A stretch of DNA of 16,249 nucleotides. Source: an uncultured Clostridium sp. Its GTDB lineage: Bacteria; Bacillota; Clostridia; TANB77; CAG-508. Positions 1 through 8,045 of this stretch are shown here, piece by piece (position 1 is the stretch's first letter; each line of letters opens with the position of its first letter). The position numbers were made by a program, and so were the translations under genes. The stretch lies in assembly GCA_947426875.1 (NCBI GenBank), contig CANEFU010000006.1, positions 1-16,249 of the forward strand. The letters run 5' to 3'. The notes under the pieces are model-generated. The model did no database searches, was not told the origin of the DNA, and saw nothing but the letters and a program-made list of their open reading frames with translations.

Positions 1-3000
1 TTTTAATCTTTCTTTCTTTTCTTTCTCTGATAATGCTTCCGCATTTGGTAAAATATAAAGTGGTTTTATAGTACCTTGTGCAATTGAAAATTGTTTTTGG
101 AATTCTTTTTCATTTTCTACTACATAATACTTTTGATAAGCTTCTTGAAAACTTTTCGTATCTTGTTTTGACCAACCATATTCATAAGCAATTATGGTTA
201 AAGCATCTAATCGATTATCTGGTAAATCAATTCCTGCCTCTTCCATTTCTTCTTCTATTTTTGCTTTCCATTTTTGAATTTCTTTTCTCATGACTTGGTC
301 TACTATATTGGTTTCTAATAAGGCATCTTCTTTATTATACTTATCCTTTTTAATCTTAATGCTTAATTCATCGTAATGCTCTACAATTCTTTTGTCATAA
401 CTTCCTCCTGAATTCCAGTCAGTTTCATTCAAACGATGGAAAATATTAAATCCAAATCCTCTTCCATTTTCTTCATTGGTTAATATTTTATATTTTGGCT
501 CATCTACATTCGTTGTAATGTATTTTTCTATTTCACCTTCATCAATGGAAGCATGGTTACTCATATACAAACGTAGTGGGTTATTTTCTATAGCTTTTAT
601 AAATTCTTCCAAAATACTACTACTGCTATAAATACTATATAAATCATTGCGTTTGTAAACATCGAAGTTATAAGATTCACTACTTTCTTTATTTTGTTCA
701 TATGCTTTTGCTTTGTTATATAGGTATTTTGTCAAGTCTATCATATTAACTGTTCGTTCATTTTGCGCTAATAAACTTTCCATCCAGCCCATATTAAATC
801 TTCTTAAGATTCCTTCACTACTTAAAAATACGTCTATGAAGTCTTGTTCTTTTTTTACGATATTTTCTATACCGCTGTCATATTTATTGGAAATGGTTCG
901 AACCGTTGTTATTTTCTTTCTTTCTGTTACATCTGTTGTTCCTTCATTTACTTTTGTGTAAATCGTTCCTAACGTTTCTTCCATAACCGTTGTAGTGTCA
1001 TTTACTTCTCCGTCTACTCCTGCTGTTGTATTAATTCCTTTTAGATTTTTATTTTCAGTTTCAATATCACTTTCGTTTTGATTATTCTCATCTTTTGCTT
1101 CTCTTACATAATCTGCTGCATAAACAGGAACCGTTCCTTTACCGGAATCTAATTCCCCTGCATGTTTTTCACATGGTGAATCACAGAAAATATCAATCCA
1201 ATTAGCAGGCCATCTTCCACTTAAATCTCCGGTATCTTCTACTGTATAGACTTGGCCATTGATTAGCACTTGTGAGCCTTTTGCTAATTTTCCTCCTACT
1301 GCATTTCCTCTATAATAGTCTAAATGAACGGCAATGGTGTGGTTTGCTCTAGCTTTTGCCCCTGATGCCGTAGCTAAAGAGCCACTTGGACTATTACATT
1401 GTGCACAATATACGGTGGTTTTAAAGTCTCCGATGAAAGCTCCTTGGTCGGCTGTTAAATTGTTGCCAGCACTTTGATTAAGTGCTATAGAAGCATAACT
1501 CATGGTTTTTGAAAATCTAACAAACCAACTATCTGCATAGGTTAATTCTATTTCATTGCTTACGGTTTCTTTTACGGTAACCGTTTTTGAAGTTGTATGC
1601 CAGTCTTGGTAATGGTCTTGATGTACTACATATTCATCCGTATCCATCCTGGTTAATCTATAATTCTTTTCTTGAATATCTACGGTTGTTTCTACTGTTG
1701 TTACATTATCTTGCACAGCAATGATATATTCTGTATCAATTGCTAAATCCGCTAATTTGCTTACCATCTCTGCATCATCTGTATGAATTAAAAAGTCTAT
1801 CATGTATTCGATTGGCATCGTGTATTTGTTTAATACAGAACGGAAATTGATTGGTTCACTTGGTATAATTTCTATTCCCTCTTCTGTTGAATAAGACCAA
1901 TTAGCAACAATCAGTTTGTTGGTTTCTTTATCTAATGTATAGGAATATAATGCTTGTCTTTTGGTGTATTCATCTTTTGATTCTATATAGCTGTCAAACA
2001 CATCTTGTGGTACATATCTTAAATCATAGATTTTTGAGTCTACTCCTGTTGTGGTAGTGGTTGTACTATTGGTTACTTCAACACCATCAAAGGCATCTGC
2101 ACCAATTCCTGTATTCTCAATCCCATAATATTCTAAAATTCCTGATGCTATCCCTTGTGCATATTTCTTTAATCCGGCTTCATCCTTAGCTCCAATGACA
2201 TCCATATCTCCAGAATTGCTCATAAATCCACCTTCTATTAAAGTAGAAGGGAATCCCCATTCGGAAGCATTGCCAATGGAGTCTAATTTTCCATTATTAG
2301 AGGTAGAATCACTCATAACCCCTTTATTTTGTAATCCCATTTTTTCAGAAACATTTCTGACAAAGATATTCGCAAAATTTTGTGAAGTCGAATCTCCACT
2401 TCGATAATATGCACTTACTCCATTTGCTGATTTATCACTACTTGAGTTGAAGTGAATTCCTATATAAGAATCAACTCCTTGGTCTTTGGCTAGTTGCATT
2501 CTTTCCCAGTTCGGTTTTGAATATCCTACTTGAACCACACTCACTTGTGATGAATAAGGATATAAAAATTTTTCTACATAATCTGCTACCTTTTTGGTGA
2601 TTTGCCATTCCTTCCAAGTTTCTCCAGAAGAAGTTTTTCCAGAAGTTCCTGTTGTATACCATTTACTACGATTGGCAATATCGGCATAAGAACCCGCATG
2701 ATTTGTTGTTCCATGTCCTGCTACAATAGCCACTTTGTGAGAAGCATTTGGATTATTTCCTCCTTGTGAAGCACTTGTTAGATTAATCATATTGTAGATT
2801 TCAGAAGAAACTTTTTTAATGTCTTCTTTTGCTTTTGTGGTATCTTCTAAATCATTGGCAATAATAACAACAACATAATTAGCATTGTTTTTGTATACAA
2901 TTGCTGCATCACTTTCAATTTTTTCTGCTTCCCCTGTTTTATTCGCTGTTTCTACTCCAGATGGAACCCCTCCTGGGATTTTACTGGTTGAAGTTTGTTT

Positions 3001-4113
3001 CTTTAAAATTTCTATCATTTTTTGAGAAGCATTTTTCGATACACAAGTTCCTCGATATATCTTTTCTAATAAGTTTCCTACATCTGTAGTAGAAGTAAAA
3101 TTATCATCTTTTCCTTCTGAAACTTTCTTGCGTATTTCGGTTGTCTTATAACCATTGGTTGTTGTATAACCACTAACTTTATCTAATCCTATTTTATCTA
3201 GAATTCTATCAGCAGCACTATTGTCATTTCTAGCAATCATGCTGGTTATGTCGCTTATTACTTCACTCTCATTAAGTTCTCCTGCTTCTATTCTTTCAAA
3301 AGTTGTTGCCATAATAAATAGATTCATTAAGCCTTCTGCCTTTAGCTTTTGACCATTTACATTGGCTTTTACCGTGTTAGAAGTCAAATTTTTAGCATAA
3401 ACACTCCAAGTTCCAGCCGTTACATTATTTTTAATATAATTTTCTATTTGCGCACTTGTCGCATTGCTTGTATTAGTAGTAGTATCTGTAACAGAGCCAG
3501 AGCCTGTATTTTTTACTTCTCCTATATTTTTGTTTGGTGTTACTCTCCTAATACGTACGGTTCCTGATAATTCTCCTGTTTCTGTTGAGTCTTCTTGTGG
3601 GGTAGAGGCTGTAAAAGTCCCTCTATATCGATTATAATAAACTTGAGCCCAATGTGTTCTATTTTCCATCATTGGTTTTCCGGCTCTTTCAAATCCCTTT
3701 TCAAAGGCTATTGCTGCTTCTTGTGGTGTTTCTGAATTTTTCCATTGATTTTTATAACTACCAGTAAATCCTCCACCTTCTATTTCTTTTAATAAAAAGC
3801 TTAATTGGACATCTAAATCAGACCAATCTTTTCCCAATTGTTTTGCGTAATTTTCTAGTTTCGTTCTTCTGCTACCAGACCATTGGCATAATCCAATTCC
3901 TGCACCTGAATTGGCATTTTGAACAGCAGCTGGATTAAAGCCTCCTGATTCTTGATGAATGTTTCCCATAACACCAGCGACGGCCATTTCAGAATATCCT
4001 TGCTCAATTAAGAAATTCCAAACTTTTTCTGCTATCGTATCTCCACTAGCAGAGGAAAGCATTCCTGCTCCTTTTAAGAAAGGTAGTTGATTGACTACTT
4101 CTGCTTTTATCAT
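1..4113 (-). CDS. Multi-domain peptidoglycan hydrolase of the conjugation apparatus (large downstream part, C-terminus beyond window)
   Basis: An uninterrupted reading frame of 1371 codons runs from an ATG at 4113 through the left window edge. Residue numbers count from that ATG. Domains in order: a phage-tail-lysozyme type muramidase (about 20-190; VMGNIHQESGG with candidate catalytic Glu55 at 3949-3951); a class A beta-lactamase-like domain (about 235-430) with NDN (296-298) and KTG (392-394) but Gly261 and Asn264 where S-x-x-K is expected; an Amidase_3 N-acetylmuramoyl-L-alanine amidase (about 460-640) with Zn ligands His467, Glu502, His554 and catalytic Glu627 (LIEGGF); and a 3D domain (about 890-1000; DTG at Asp960, DIF at Asp974). 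The rest is mainly helical, and a stretch near 195-235 (RLDALTIIAYEYG) loosely recalls GH24 lysozymes. The likely role is VirB1-like opening of the cell wall for the transfer channel. No ribosome binding site precedes the ATG, and the upstream 4046-4531 frame supplies a membrane anchor, so the two are most likely one gene split by a frameshift at 4115-4121. Confidence 0.85.
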   Translation of the reverse strand, partial: MIKAEVVNQLPFLKGAGMLSSASGDTIAEKVWNFLIEQGYSEMAVAGVMGNIHQESGGFNPAAVQNANSGAGIGLCQWSGSRRTKLENYAKQLGKDWSDLDVQLSFLLKEIEGGGFTGSYKNQWKNSETPQEAAIAFEKGFERAGKPMMENRTHWAQVYYNRYRGTFTASTPQEDSTETGELSGTVRIRRVTPNKNIGEVKNTGSGSVTDTTTNTSNATSAQIENYIKNNVTAGTWSVYAKNLTSNTVKANVNGQKLKAEGLMNLFIMATTFERIEAGELNESEVISDITSMIARNDNSAADRILDKIGLDKVSGYTTTNGYKTTEIRKKVSEGKDDNFTSTTDVGNLLEKIYRGTCVSKNASQKMIEILKKQTSTSKIPGGVPSGVETANKTGEAEKIESDAAIVYKNNANYVVVIIANDLEDTTKAKEDIKKVSSEIYNMINLTSASQGGNNPNASHKVAIVAGHGTTNHAGSYADIANRSKWYTTGTSGKTSSGETWKEWQITKKVADYVEKFLYPYSSQVSVVQVGYSKPNWERMQLAKDQGVDSYIGIHFNSSSDKSANGVSAYYRSGDSTSQNFANIFVRNVSEKMGLQNKGVMSDSTSNNGKLDSIGNASEWGFPSTLIEGGFMSNSGDMDVIGAKDEAGLKKYAQGIASGILEYYGIENTGIGADAFDGVEVTNSTTTTTTGVDSKIYDLRYVPQDVFDSYIESKDEYTKRQALYSYTLDKETNKLIVANWSYSTEEGIEIIPSEPINFRSVLNKYTMPIEYMIDFLIHTDDAEMVSKLADLAIDTEYIIAVQDNVTTVETTVDIQEKNYRLTRMDTDEYVVHQDHYQDWHTTSKTVTVKETVSNEIELTYADSWFVRFSKTMSYASIALNQSAGNNLTADQGAFIGDFKTTVYCAQCNSPSGSLATASGAKARANHTIAVHLDYYRGNAVGGKLAKGSQVLINGQVYTVEDTGDLSGRWPANWIDIFCDSPCEKHAGELDSGKGTVPVYAADYVREAKDENNQNESDIETENKNLKGINTTAGVDGEVNDTTTVMEETLGTIYTKVNEGTTDVTERKKITTVRTISNKYDSGIENIVKKEQDFIDVFLSSEGILRRFNMGWMESLLAQNERTVNMIDLTKYLYNKAKAYEQNKESSESYNFDVYKRNDLYSIYSSSSILEEFIKAIENNPLRLYMSNHASIDEGEIEKYITTNVDEPKYKILTNEENGRGFGFNIFHRLNETDWNSGGSYDKRIVEHYDELSIKIKKDKYNKEDALLETNIVDQVMRKEIQKWKAKIEEEMEEAGIDLPDNRLDALTIIAYEYGWSKQDTKSFQEAYQKYYVVENEKEFQKQFSIAQGTIKPLYILPNAEALSEKEKKERLK

Positions 4114-4531
4114 CTTTTTTTAATAATTCTTTGGTAATTGCTTTGGTTCCTTCTCCTTTTCTCAAACGAGCTACTAATGCATCTAATTTTTCTTCTGTCC
4201 CATCTATAAATTCGTAGTGGTATCCTTCTTTTTCATCTCCTTCAATTTGAATCAAATCAAATAAGTCATCCACTTCTAACATTTTATAAATAGTTTGTGG
4301 TGTTTTTTTGGCTTGTCCTTGTTGGTTATTTAGCATAGCTGATGTAAATGTACCAGCACTTCCAAATAATAACATGACAAGAAGAAGAACAGATATTAAC
4401 CTTCTCTTTTTATTCGTTTTTGCTTCATCTTTCTTTTTCGCTGTCCCTTGTCTTTTGGCATCTCTTGCACCATCTTGTGCTTTACTTTCATTTGTTTGCA
4501 TATCTGGATTTTCATTTTCCAAAGCCATCAC
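4046..4531 (-). CDS. N-terminal membrane anchor of the wall hydrolase, separated from it by a frameshift
   Basis: This 161-residue frame has a charged, Lys/Glu-rich cytoplasmic head (about 1-43), one membrane segment (about 44-66, RRLISVLLLVMLLF) and a soluble linker ending in KAITKELLKK. After the A7 tract at 4115-4121 the frame continues for about 25 residues of non-conserved sequence to a stop at 4046. If one A is removed, the linker reads ELLKKMIKAEVVNQ directly into the lysozyme domain. This part is therefore the head of a bitopic, extracellularly facing hydrolase, the usual layout for such proteins in Gram-positive type IV secretion. The start is uncertain: GAGG lies only about 2 nt from the ATG at 4528 but about 8 nt from a TTG at 4522, and a GTG at 4531 opens the longest frame. 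It follows the VirB8-like gene by 21 nt. Confidence 0.75.
   Translation of the reverse strand: MMALENENPDMQTNESKAQDGARDAKRQGTAKKKDEAKTNKKRRLISVLLLVMLLFGSAGTFTSAMLNNQQGQAKKTPQTIYKMLEVDDLFDLIQIEGDEKEGYHYEFIDGTEEKLDALVARLRKGEGTKAITKELLKKDDKSRSSQSTTFLKRSRNAFLC
4115..4121 (-). other. A7 homopolymer where the hydrolase reading frame breaks
   Basis: The minus strand reads TTA AAA AAA GAT in the upstream frame. Losing one A (or a +1 shift) gives TTA AAA AAG ATG ATA and joins the membrane anchor to the 1371-codon downstream frame. A -1 shift meets a stop at once (AGA TGA), so a dnaX-like -1 programmed shift does not explain it. Real mutation, phase-variable tract, transcript slippage or an assembly indel all remain possible. 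Confidence 0.8.
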
Positions 4532-4552
4532 CTCTTTTCTGCTTCTATTGTC

Positions 4553-5509
4553 CTATTTTAAATATATTTCTATTTTTGTATCTTGTTGATAAGCTTCTTG
4601 GTCTAAAATAATATTAGAAAAACCTAAATAATAAATTGTTTTTTCTGCATTATAGGTATTATTAAATTTTATTTTTATTGTTTTTGTTTCTCCAGAAGCT
4701 ACTTTTAAGTCTTCTTTTTCATTTTCATATAAAAGTGCTCTTATTTTTAGTCCATCACTATTTTTGACATATACAGTGTCATCTTTTTCTCGTGTATCTA
4801 ATAAAATTTCTTTTGAGCTGTTATTGGTAATTTCAATTTCGTAGTATTCGTAATCTAAATAGGTTTCTACTGCCTTTACTTTGAATTGTAGGTCATGTGA
4901 TTCTGCTGTTTTATTGAATTCTCTTGCTTGAATTAGTTTATTGACATTGATACGATATGCTCCATCTCTTTTTATTACGGTTATATAATCTTGAAAATAG
5001 TTTTTGCTCGTATCTCTTCCTGTTGCTAACATGTCGTCTAAAAATTTAACCTGATAAACATAGGTATTATTGTTAGAGGACCACAACTGAAAATCATATA
5101 TTTTATCTTTTATGTACTTCCCATAACTTTCAAAGTTTTCTACCGATGGATATTTGATTTCTCTACATTCTTCTGTTAAAAGACTATAGGCTTCTTGTGT
5201 TTGTCCGTTACAAACACTTTGTACAAAATGCTCTAATGTACTTTGTACTTTATCTCTTTCACTACTTGGTACGCTTTCTCCTGATGTTAATGGTTGTGCT
5301 GCTTTTTCATAATCTACCTTATCTGATTTATTTTCTTCTTGCTTATGATTTGCCTCCCATTCTTGTGCTATTTTTTCCATATCCTTTTGTGCTTGCTTTT
5401 GATAGGCATAGTTCATTAGATTAATAATAGCAATACAAAATATTGCTATTATTAATCCGAACCATACCTTTCTTCTATTTTGATGATATAATCTAAAAAT
5501 TTTTAACAT
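4553..5509 (-). CDS. VirB8-like bitopic membrane protein of the type IV secretion channel
   Basis: 318 residues. A short basic cytoplasmic head is followed by one membrane helix (about 15-34), a charged Glu/Lys/Gln-rich linker (about 35-85), an NTF2-like alpha/beta region (about 88-195) and a C-terminal beta-rich domain (about 205-318) that looks like an immunoglobulin-type or DUF4352-like fold. This matches the layout of VirB8/TcpC/ConG-type channel proteins, which sit on the outer face of the membrane and scaffold the transfer complex. Sequence motifs of this family are weak, so the assignment rests on topology, predicted fold and position between VirB6 and the wall hydrolase. Its ATG at 5509 lies 2 nt past the stop of the VirB6-like gene, with GGGAAG as ribosome binding site inside that gene, so the two are translationally coupled. 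Confidence 0.65.
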   Translation of the reverse strand: MLKIFRLYHQNRRKVWFGLIIAIFCIAIINLMNYAYQKQAQKDMEKIAQEWEANHKQEENKSDKVDYEKAAQPLTSGESVPSSERDKVQSTLEHFVQSVCNGQTQEAYSLLTEECREIKYPSVENFESYGKYIKDKIYDFQLWSSNNNTYVYQVKFLDDMLATGRDTSKNYFQDYITVIKRDGAYRINVNKLIQAREFNKTAESHDLQFKVKAVETYLDYEYYEIEITNNSSKEILLDTREKDDTVYVKNSDGLKIRALLYENEKEDLKVASGETKTIKIKFNNTYNAEKTIYYLGFSNIILDQEAYQQDTKIEIYLK

Positions 5510-5511
5510 AA

Positions 5512-8031
5512 CTACTTCCCGCTTTGATATTTTCTTAGCTCTTTCTCAATTTTGTTGTCTTCTCTTGTGTTTACTTTTGTTTGCACGCTTCGAATGTCTT
5601 GAATTAATTGATTTTGTTTTGTTTCTGATACTCCTTGTGATGACAATATTTCTCTAATTTGCTTTTGCGTATCTTCCATTTCTCTACTTGTACCTTTTGA
5701 TAAAGCTGGATAAGCTTCTGCTAACTTACCGATTTGTATCATTTTAGCTTCTGACCAATCTCCTTTTTTTCCTGCCTGTGCAGTATTTTTAATAATATTA
5801 GCATCTTGCAAGTTTCCATCTTTTACTAATACTTTTACATTATTATTAAAGATTGTATCTCCTGTTGATATCGCTAAATCAGCTATACCTGCTCCTAAGC
5901 TTGCACCTCCCATAGCTCCTGCTAAAATAGGTTTATTATCTCCTGTAAGTCCTGCCGCAAAAAATCCTCCTGCTGCTCCTAAAGGTGCCCCTGCTGCTCC
6001 TGCTACTCCTTTAATTGCCATGTCTATTAATTCGTCCATTGGGTCTTTGTCTCCTGCTATTTTCTTCACTAATCTATCTTTTACATGGTCACTAAAGTAT
6101 TTATCTCTATTTGGATTTTGTTCTACATTTGTCGTATTGCTTGCTTCATCTATATTCTGTCCTCCTACTGTTTCTGGCGTTACTGCTCTTTTTGGCATAG
6201 TATTACCATTAACCGTATGAATTTCAGATGCTCTCTCTTGGTCTGTTTGCTCTGTCCTATTTTCTTGTCTGCTCGTTGAAGGAGTTCCTATTAGCACTGG
6301 ATTATTCACATCGTCATCTAATTCGCTCATAAGACTTGCTGTATTTAAAGGTTCTGATTGTCTAGCTTGTGGCTGTGATTGAGCTTGTGGTTCTGGCATT
6401 GCATTTACCGTATCTTCTATGGTTCCTCCTGTAGAAGTGTCTGCTCCTGCTCCTGTTATGGCCCCTTCTGCTGCCGCACCTGCTGCTCCCGCTGCAGTTC
6501 CTGCTGCTGTTTTTACAGCTCCTGCTCCTGCCTCTTTTAATGCGGCTGCTCCTGCACCAGCTCCTCCTGTTGCTACTGTTAGTCCTACTAAAGCAGCTGT
6601 TTTTCCAATTCCTCCTACAATGTTCTTTCCCATACTAAGCATAGACCCAAGAACAGCAACGTCTGCTAGGGATGTTGATGTTAATACCGCTTGGTCCATT
6701 TTAAACATTTTCTTAACCCATTTCTCTGCTGTTGAGATAAATAGTAAGGCTACAATTCCATAAATAGGATTTTGTACTACTAACGTCATAGCTGCTCCTA
6801 CTAAAGAACAGTATAATACTAAGTGCAATGGTTGTAAGATAGCATTGATAAAATATTCTTTTATCCACATATTAAAAGCTTGTGCTTTTCCATCTCCTGC
6901 TTTATCAATTGGATAAGTAATGGCTACTAATGGCGAAATCATAGTGAAAAATGCTAAGTATAAAGCTCTTTTCATATAAATAAAAGTAAATCTTAACGTA
7001 ATACCTACTATAATAAGATACATCACTCCATATCCTAGTGCTTCTGTCCAAGCATCTGATTGTGCTGCAAATCGAACAAAGCCGGTAAAAGTGGTTCTAA
7101 AAATAGTTCCATCATCTACTGCTATAATAATTCCGCTATTGATAGACTGACTTAATAGGTCGGTAATTTTATCTGAAATTGTCATGATACCAGCCATAAT
7201 AAAGTGCATAAAAAACACTAAACAAAGTGCCACAAACCAGTCTGTTAATCTTTCTTTATATTTTGCTTTTTCTGTTACGGTTCCAATTAATATCCTAATT
7301 CCTATGTATACTAATACAGATAATAATCCTACAATTGCTATATTTCGAAAAGCTCGATACCAACTAGCAATGGTTGGACTAATTGATTCTGCAAAAGAAA
7401 CAGCTTCTCTTGCTGATTCCGTAGAATCGTTTACTGGCGTATACTTATGTGGATTAATATAATTGGCATCCAATGCCGCTATTTTATTCGAAAAAATATT
7501 TTCTGGACTATATATAATGTTAGGTACTTTCCAGCTTCCAAAAAGATTGGTGTTTAGCCCTTCATCTGATGCCATCATAAGCATAGAGCCTCTCTCTGTT
7601 GTATTTCCATTTTCTAGTGCTGTTACATCACTATCATCTGCATATAACCAAGAACTAGTATCTTCCAAATTATCATTTTTGTTACCAATTAGTGTACTTG
7701 TCCAAAAGAGCATATCTCCCAATAAAGTAACTTGCATAGCAGAAATCGCTACGTCTCCTATCGATACTACAAAATAAGTGAATTCTTTTAATAGGTTTCC
7801 TGGAATGTTAGAAAAACTAAACAAATCTCTTTCTCCTGACAAATCTGTTGAGCCTATAAATCCTACTCCTGTTCTTACTGTATGTAATACTTTTTCTCCT
7901 ATATTCCATAGAGCATTTTCTCTCGATTTAGTAGCATATACTTGAGAAGGAGCAATTCCATTCAAAAGAACAAATATTAAAGTTATTGCAATTATCATTT
8001 GTTTCAAGAATTTATTCTTCCATATTTTCAT
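5512..8031 (-). CDS. VirB6/TrbL-like polytopic membrane protein of the conjugation channel
   Basis: 839 residues. There is a signal-like N-terminal hydrophobic segment (10-26). A large extracytoplasmic region (about 27-225) is followed by a cluster of membrane helices (about 228-250, 265-285, 332-350, 355-372, 395-435), and then a long Ala/Gly-rich low-complexity and charged tail (about 465-839). This is the plan of TrbL/VirB6 proteins, inner-membrane components through which DNA passes. The loop after the first core helix (IGTVTEKAKYKERL, 249-262) closely resembles the conserved loop of the three pilin-like proteins encoded upstream. The ATG is preceded by AAAGGAG with a 6-nt spacer. It starts 14 nt after the VirB4 stop and ends 2 nt before the VirB8-like gene. 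The Gln/Pro/Ser-rich segment around 545-640 looks disordered. Confidence 0.85.
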   Translation of the reverse strand: MKIWKNKFLKQMIIAITLIFVLLNGIAPSQVYATKSRENALWNIGEKVLHTVRTGVGFIGSTDLSGERDLFSFSNIPGNLLKEFTYFVVSIGDVAISAMQVTLLGDMLFWTSTLIGNKNDNLEDTSSWLYADDSDVTALENGNTTERGSMLMMASDEGLNTNLFGSWKVPNIIYSPENIFSNKIAALDANYINPHKYTPVNDSTESAREAVSFAESISPTIASWYRAFRNIAIVGLLSVLVYIGIRILIGTVTEKAKYKERLTDWFVALCLVFFMHFIMAGIMTISDKITDLLSQSINSGIIIAVDDGTIFRTTFTGFVRFAAQSDAWTEALGYGVMYLIIVGITLRFTFIYMKRALYLAFFTMISPLVAITYPIDKAGDGKAQAFNMWIKEYFINAILQPLHLVLYCSLVGAAMTLVVQNPIYGIVALLFISTAEKWVKKMFKMDQAVLTSTSLADVAVLGSMLSMGKNIVGGIGKTAALVGLTVATGGAGAGAAALKEAGAGAVKTAAGTAAGAAGAAAEGAITGAGADTSTGGTIEDTVNAMPEPQAQSQPQARQSEPLNTASLMSELDDDVNNPVLIGTPSTSRQENRTEQTDQERASEIHTVNGNTMPKRAVTPETVGGQNIDEASNTTNVEQNPNRDKYFSDHVKDRLVKKIAGDKDPMDELIDMAIKGVAGAAGAPLGAAGGFFAAGLTGDNKPILAGAMGGASLGAGIADLAISTGDTIFNNNVKVLVKDGNLQDANIIKNTAQAGKKGDWSEAKMIQIGKLAEAYPALSKGTSREMEDTQKQIREILSSQGVSETKQNQLIQDIRSVQTKVNTREDNKIEKELRKYQSGK

Positions 8032-8045
8032 CTTTGACTCCTTTC

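Noticed and set aside
4113..4126. Programmed -1 frameshift at A_AAA_AAA
   Set aside because: A -1 shift reads AGA TGA and stops at once; only +1 or loss of one A joins the two frames.
6419..6763. Plus-strand Ala/Pro-rich open frame of 114 codons
   Set aside because: Shadow of the Ala/Gly-rich part of the VirB6-like gene on the other strand, with no ribosome binding site or family match.
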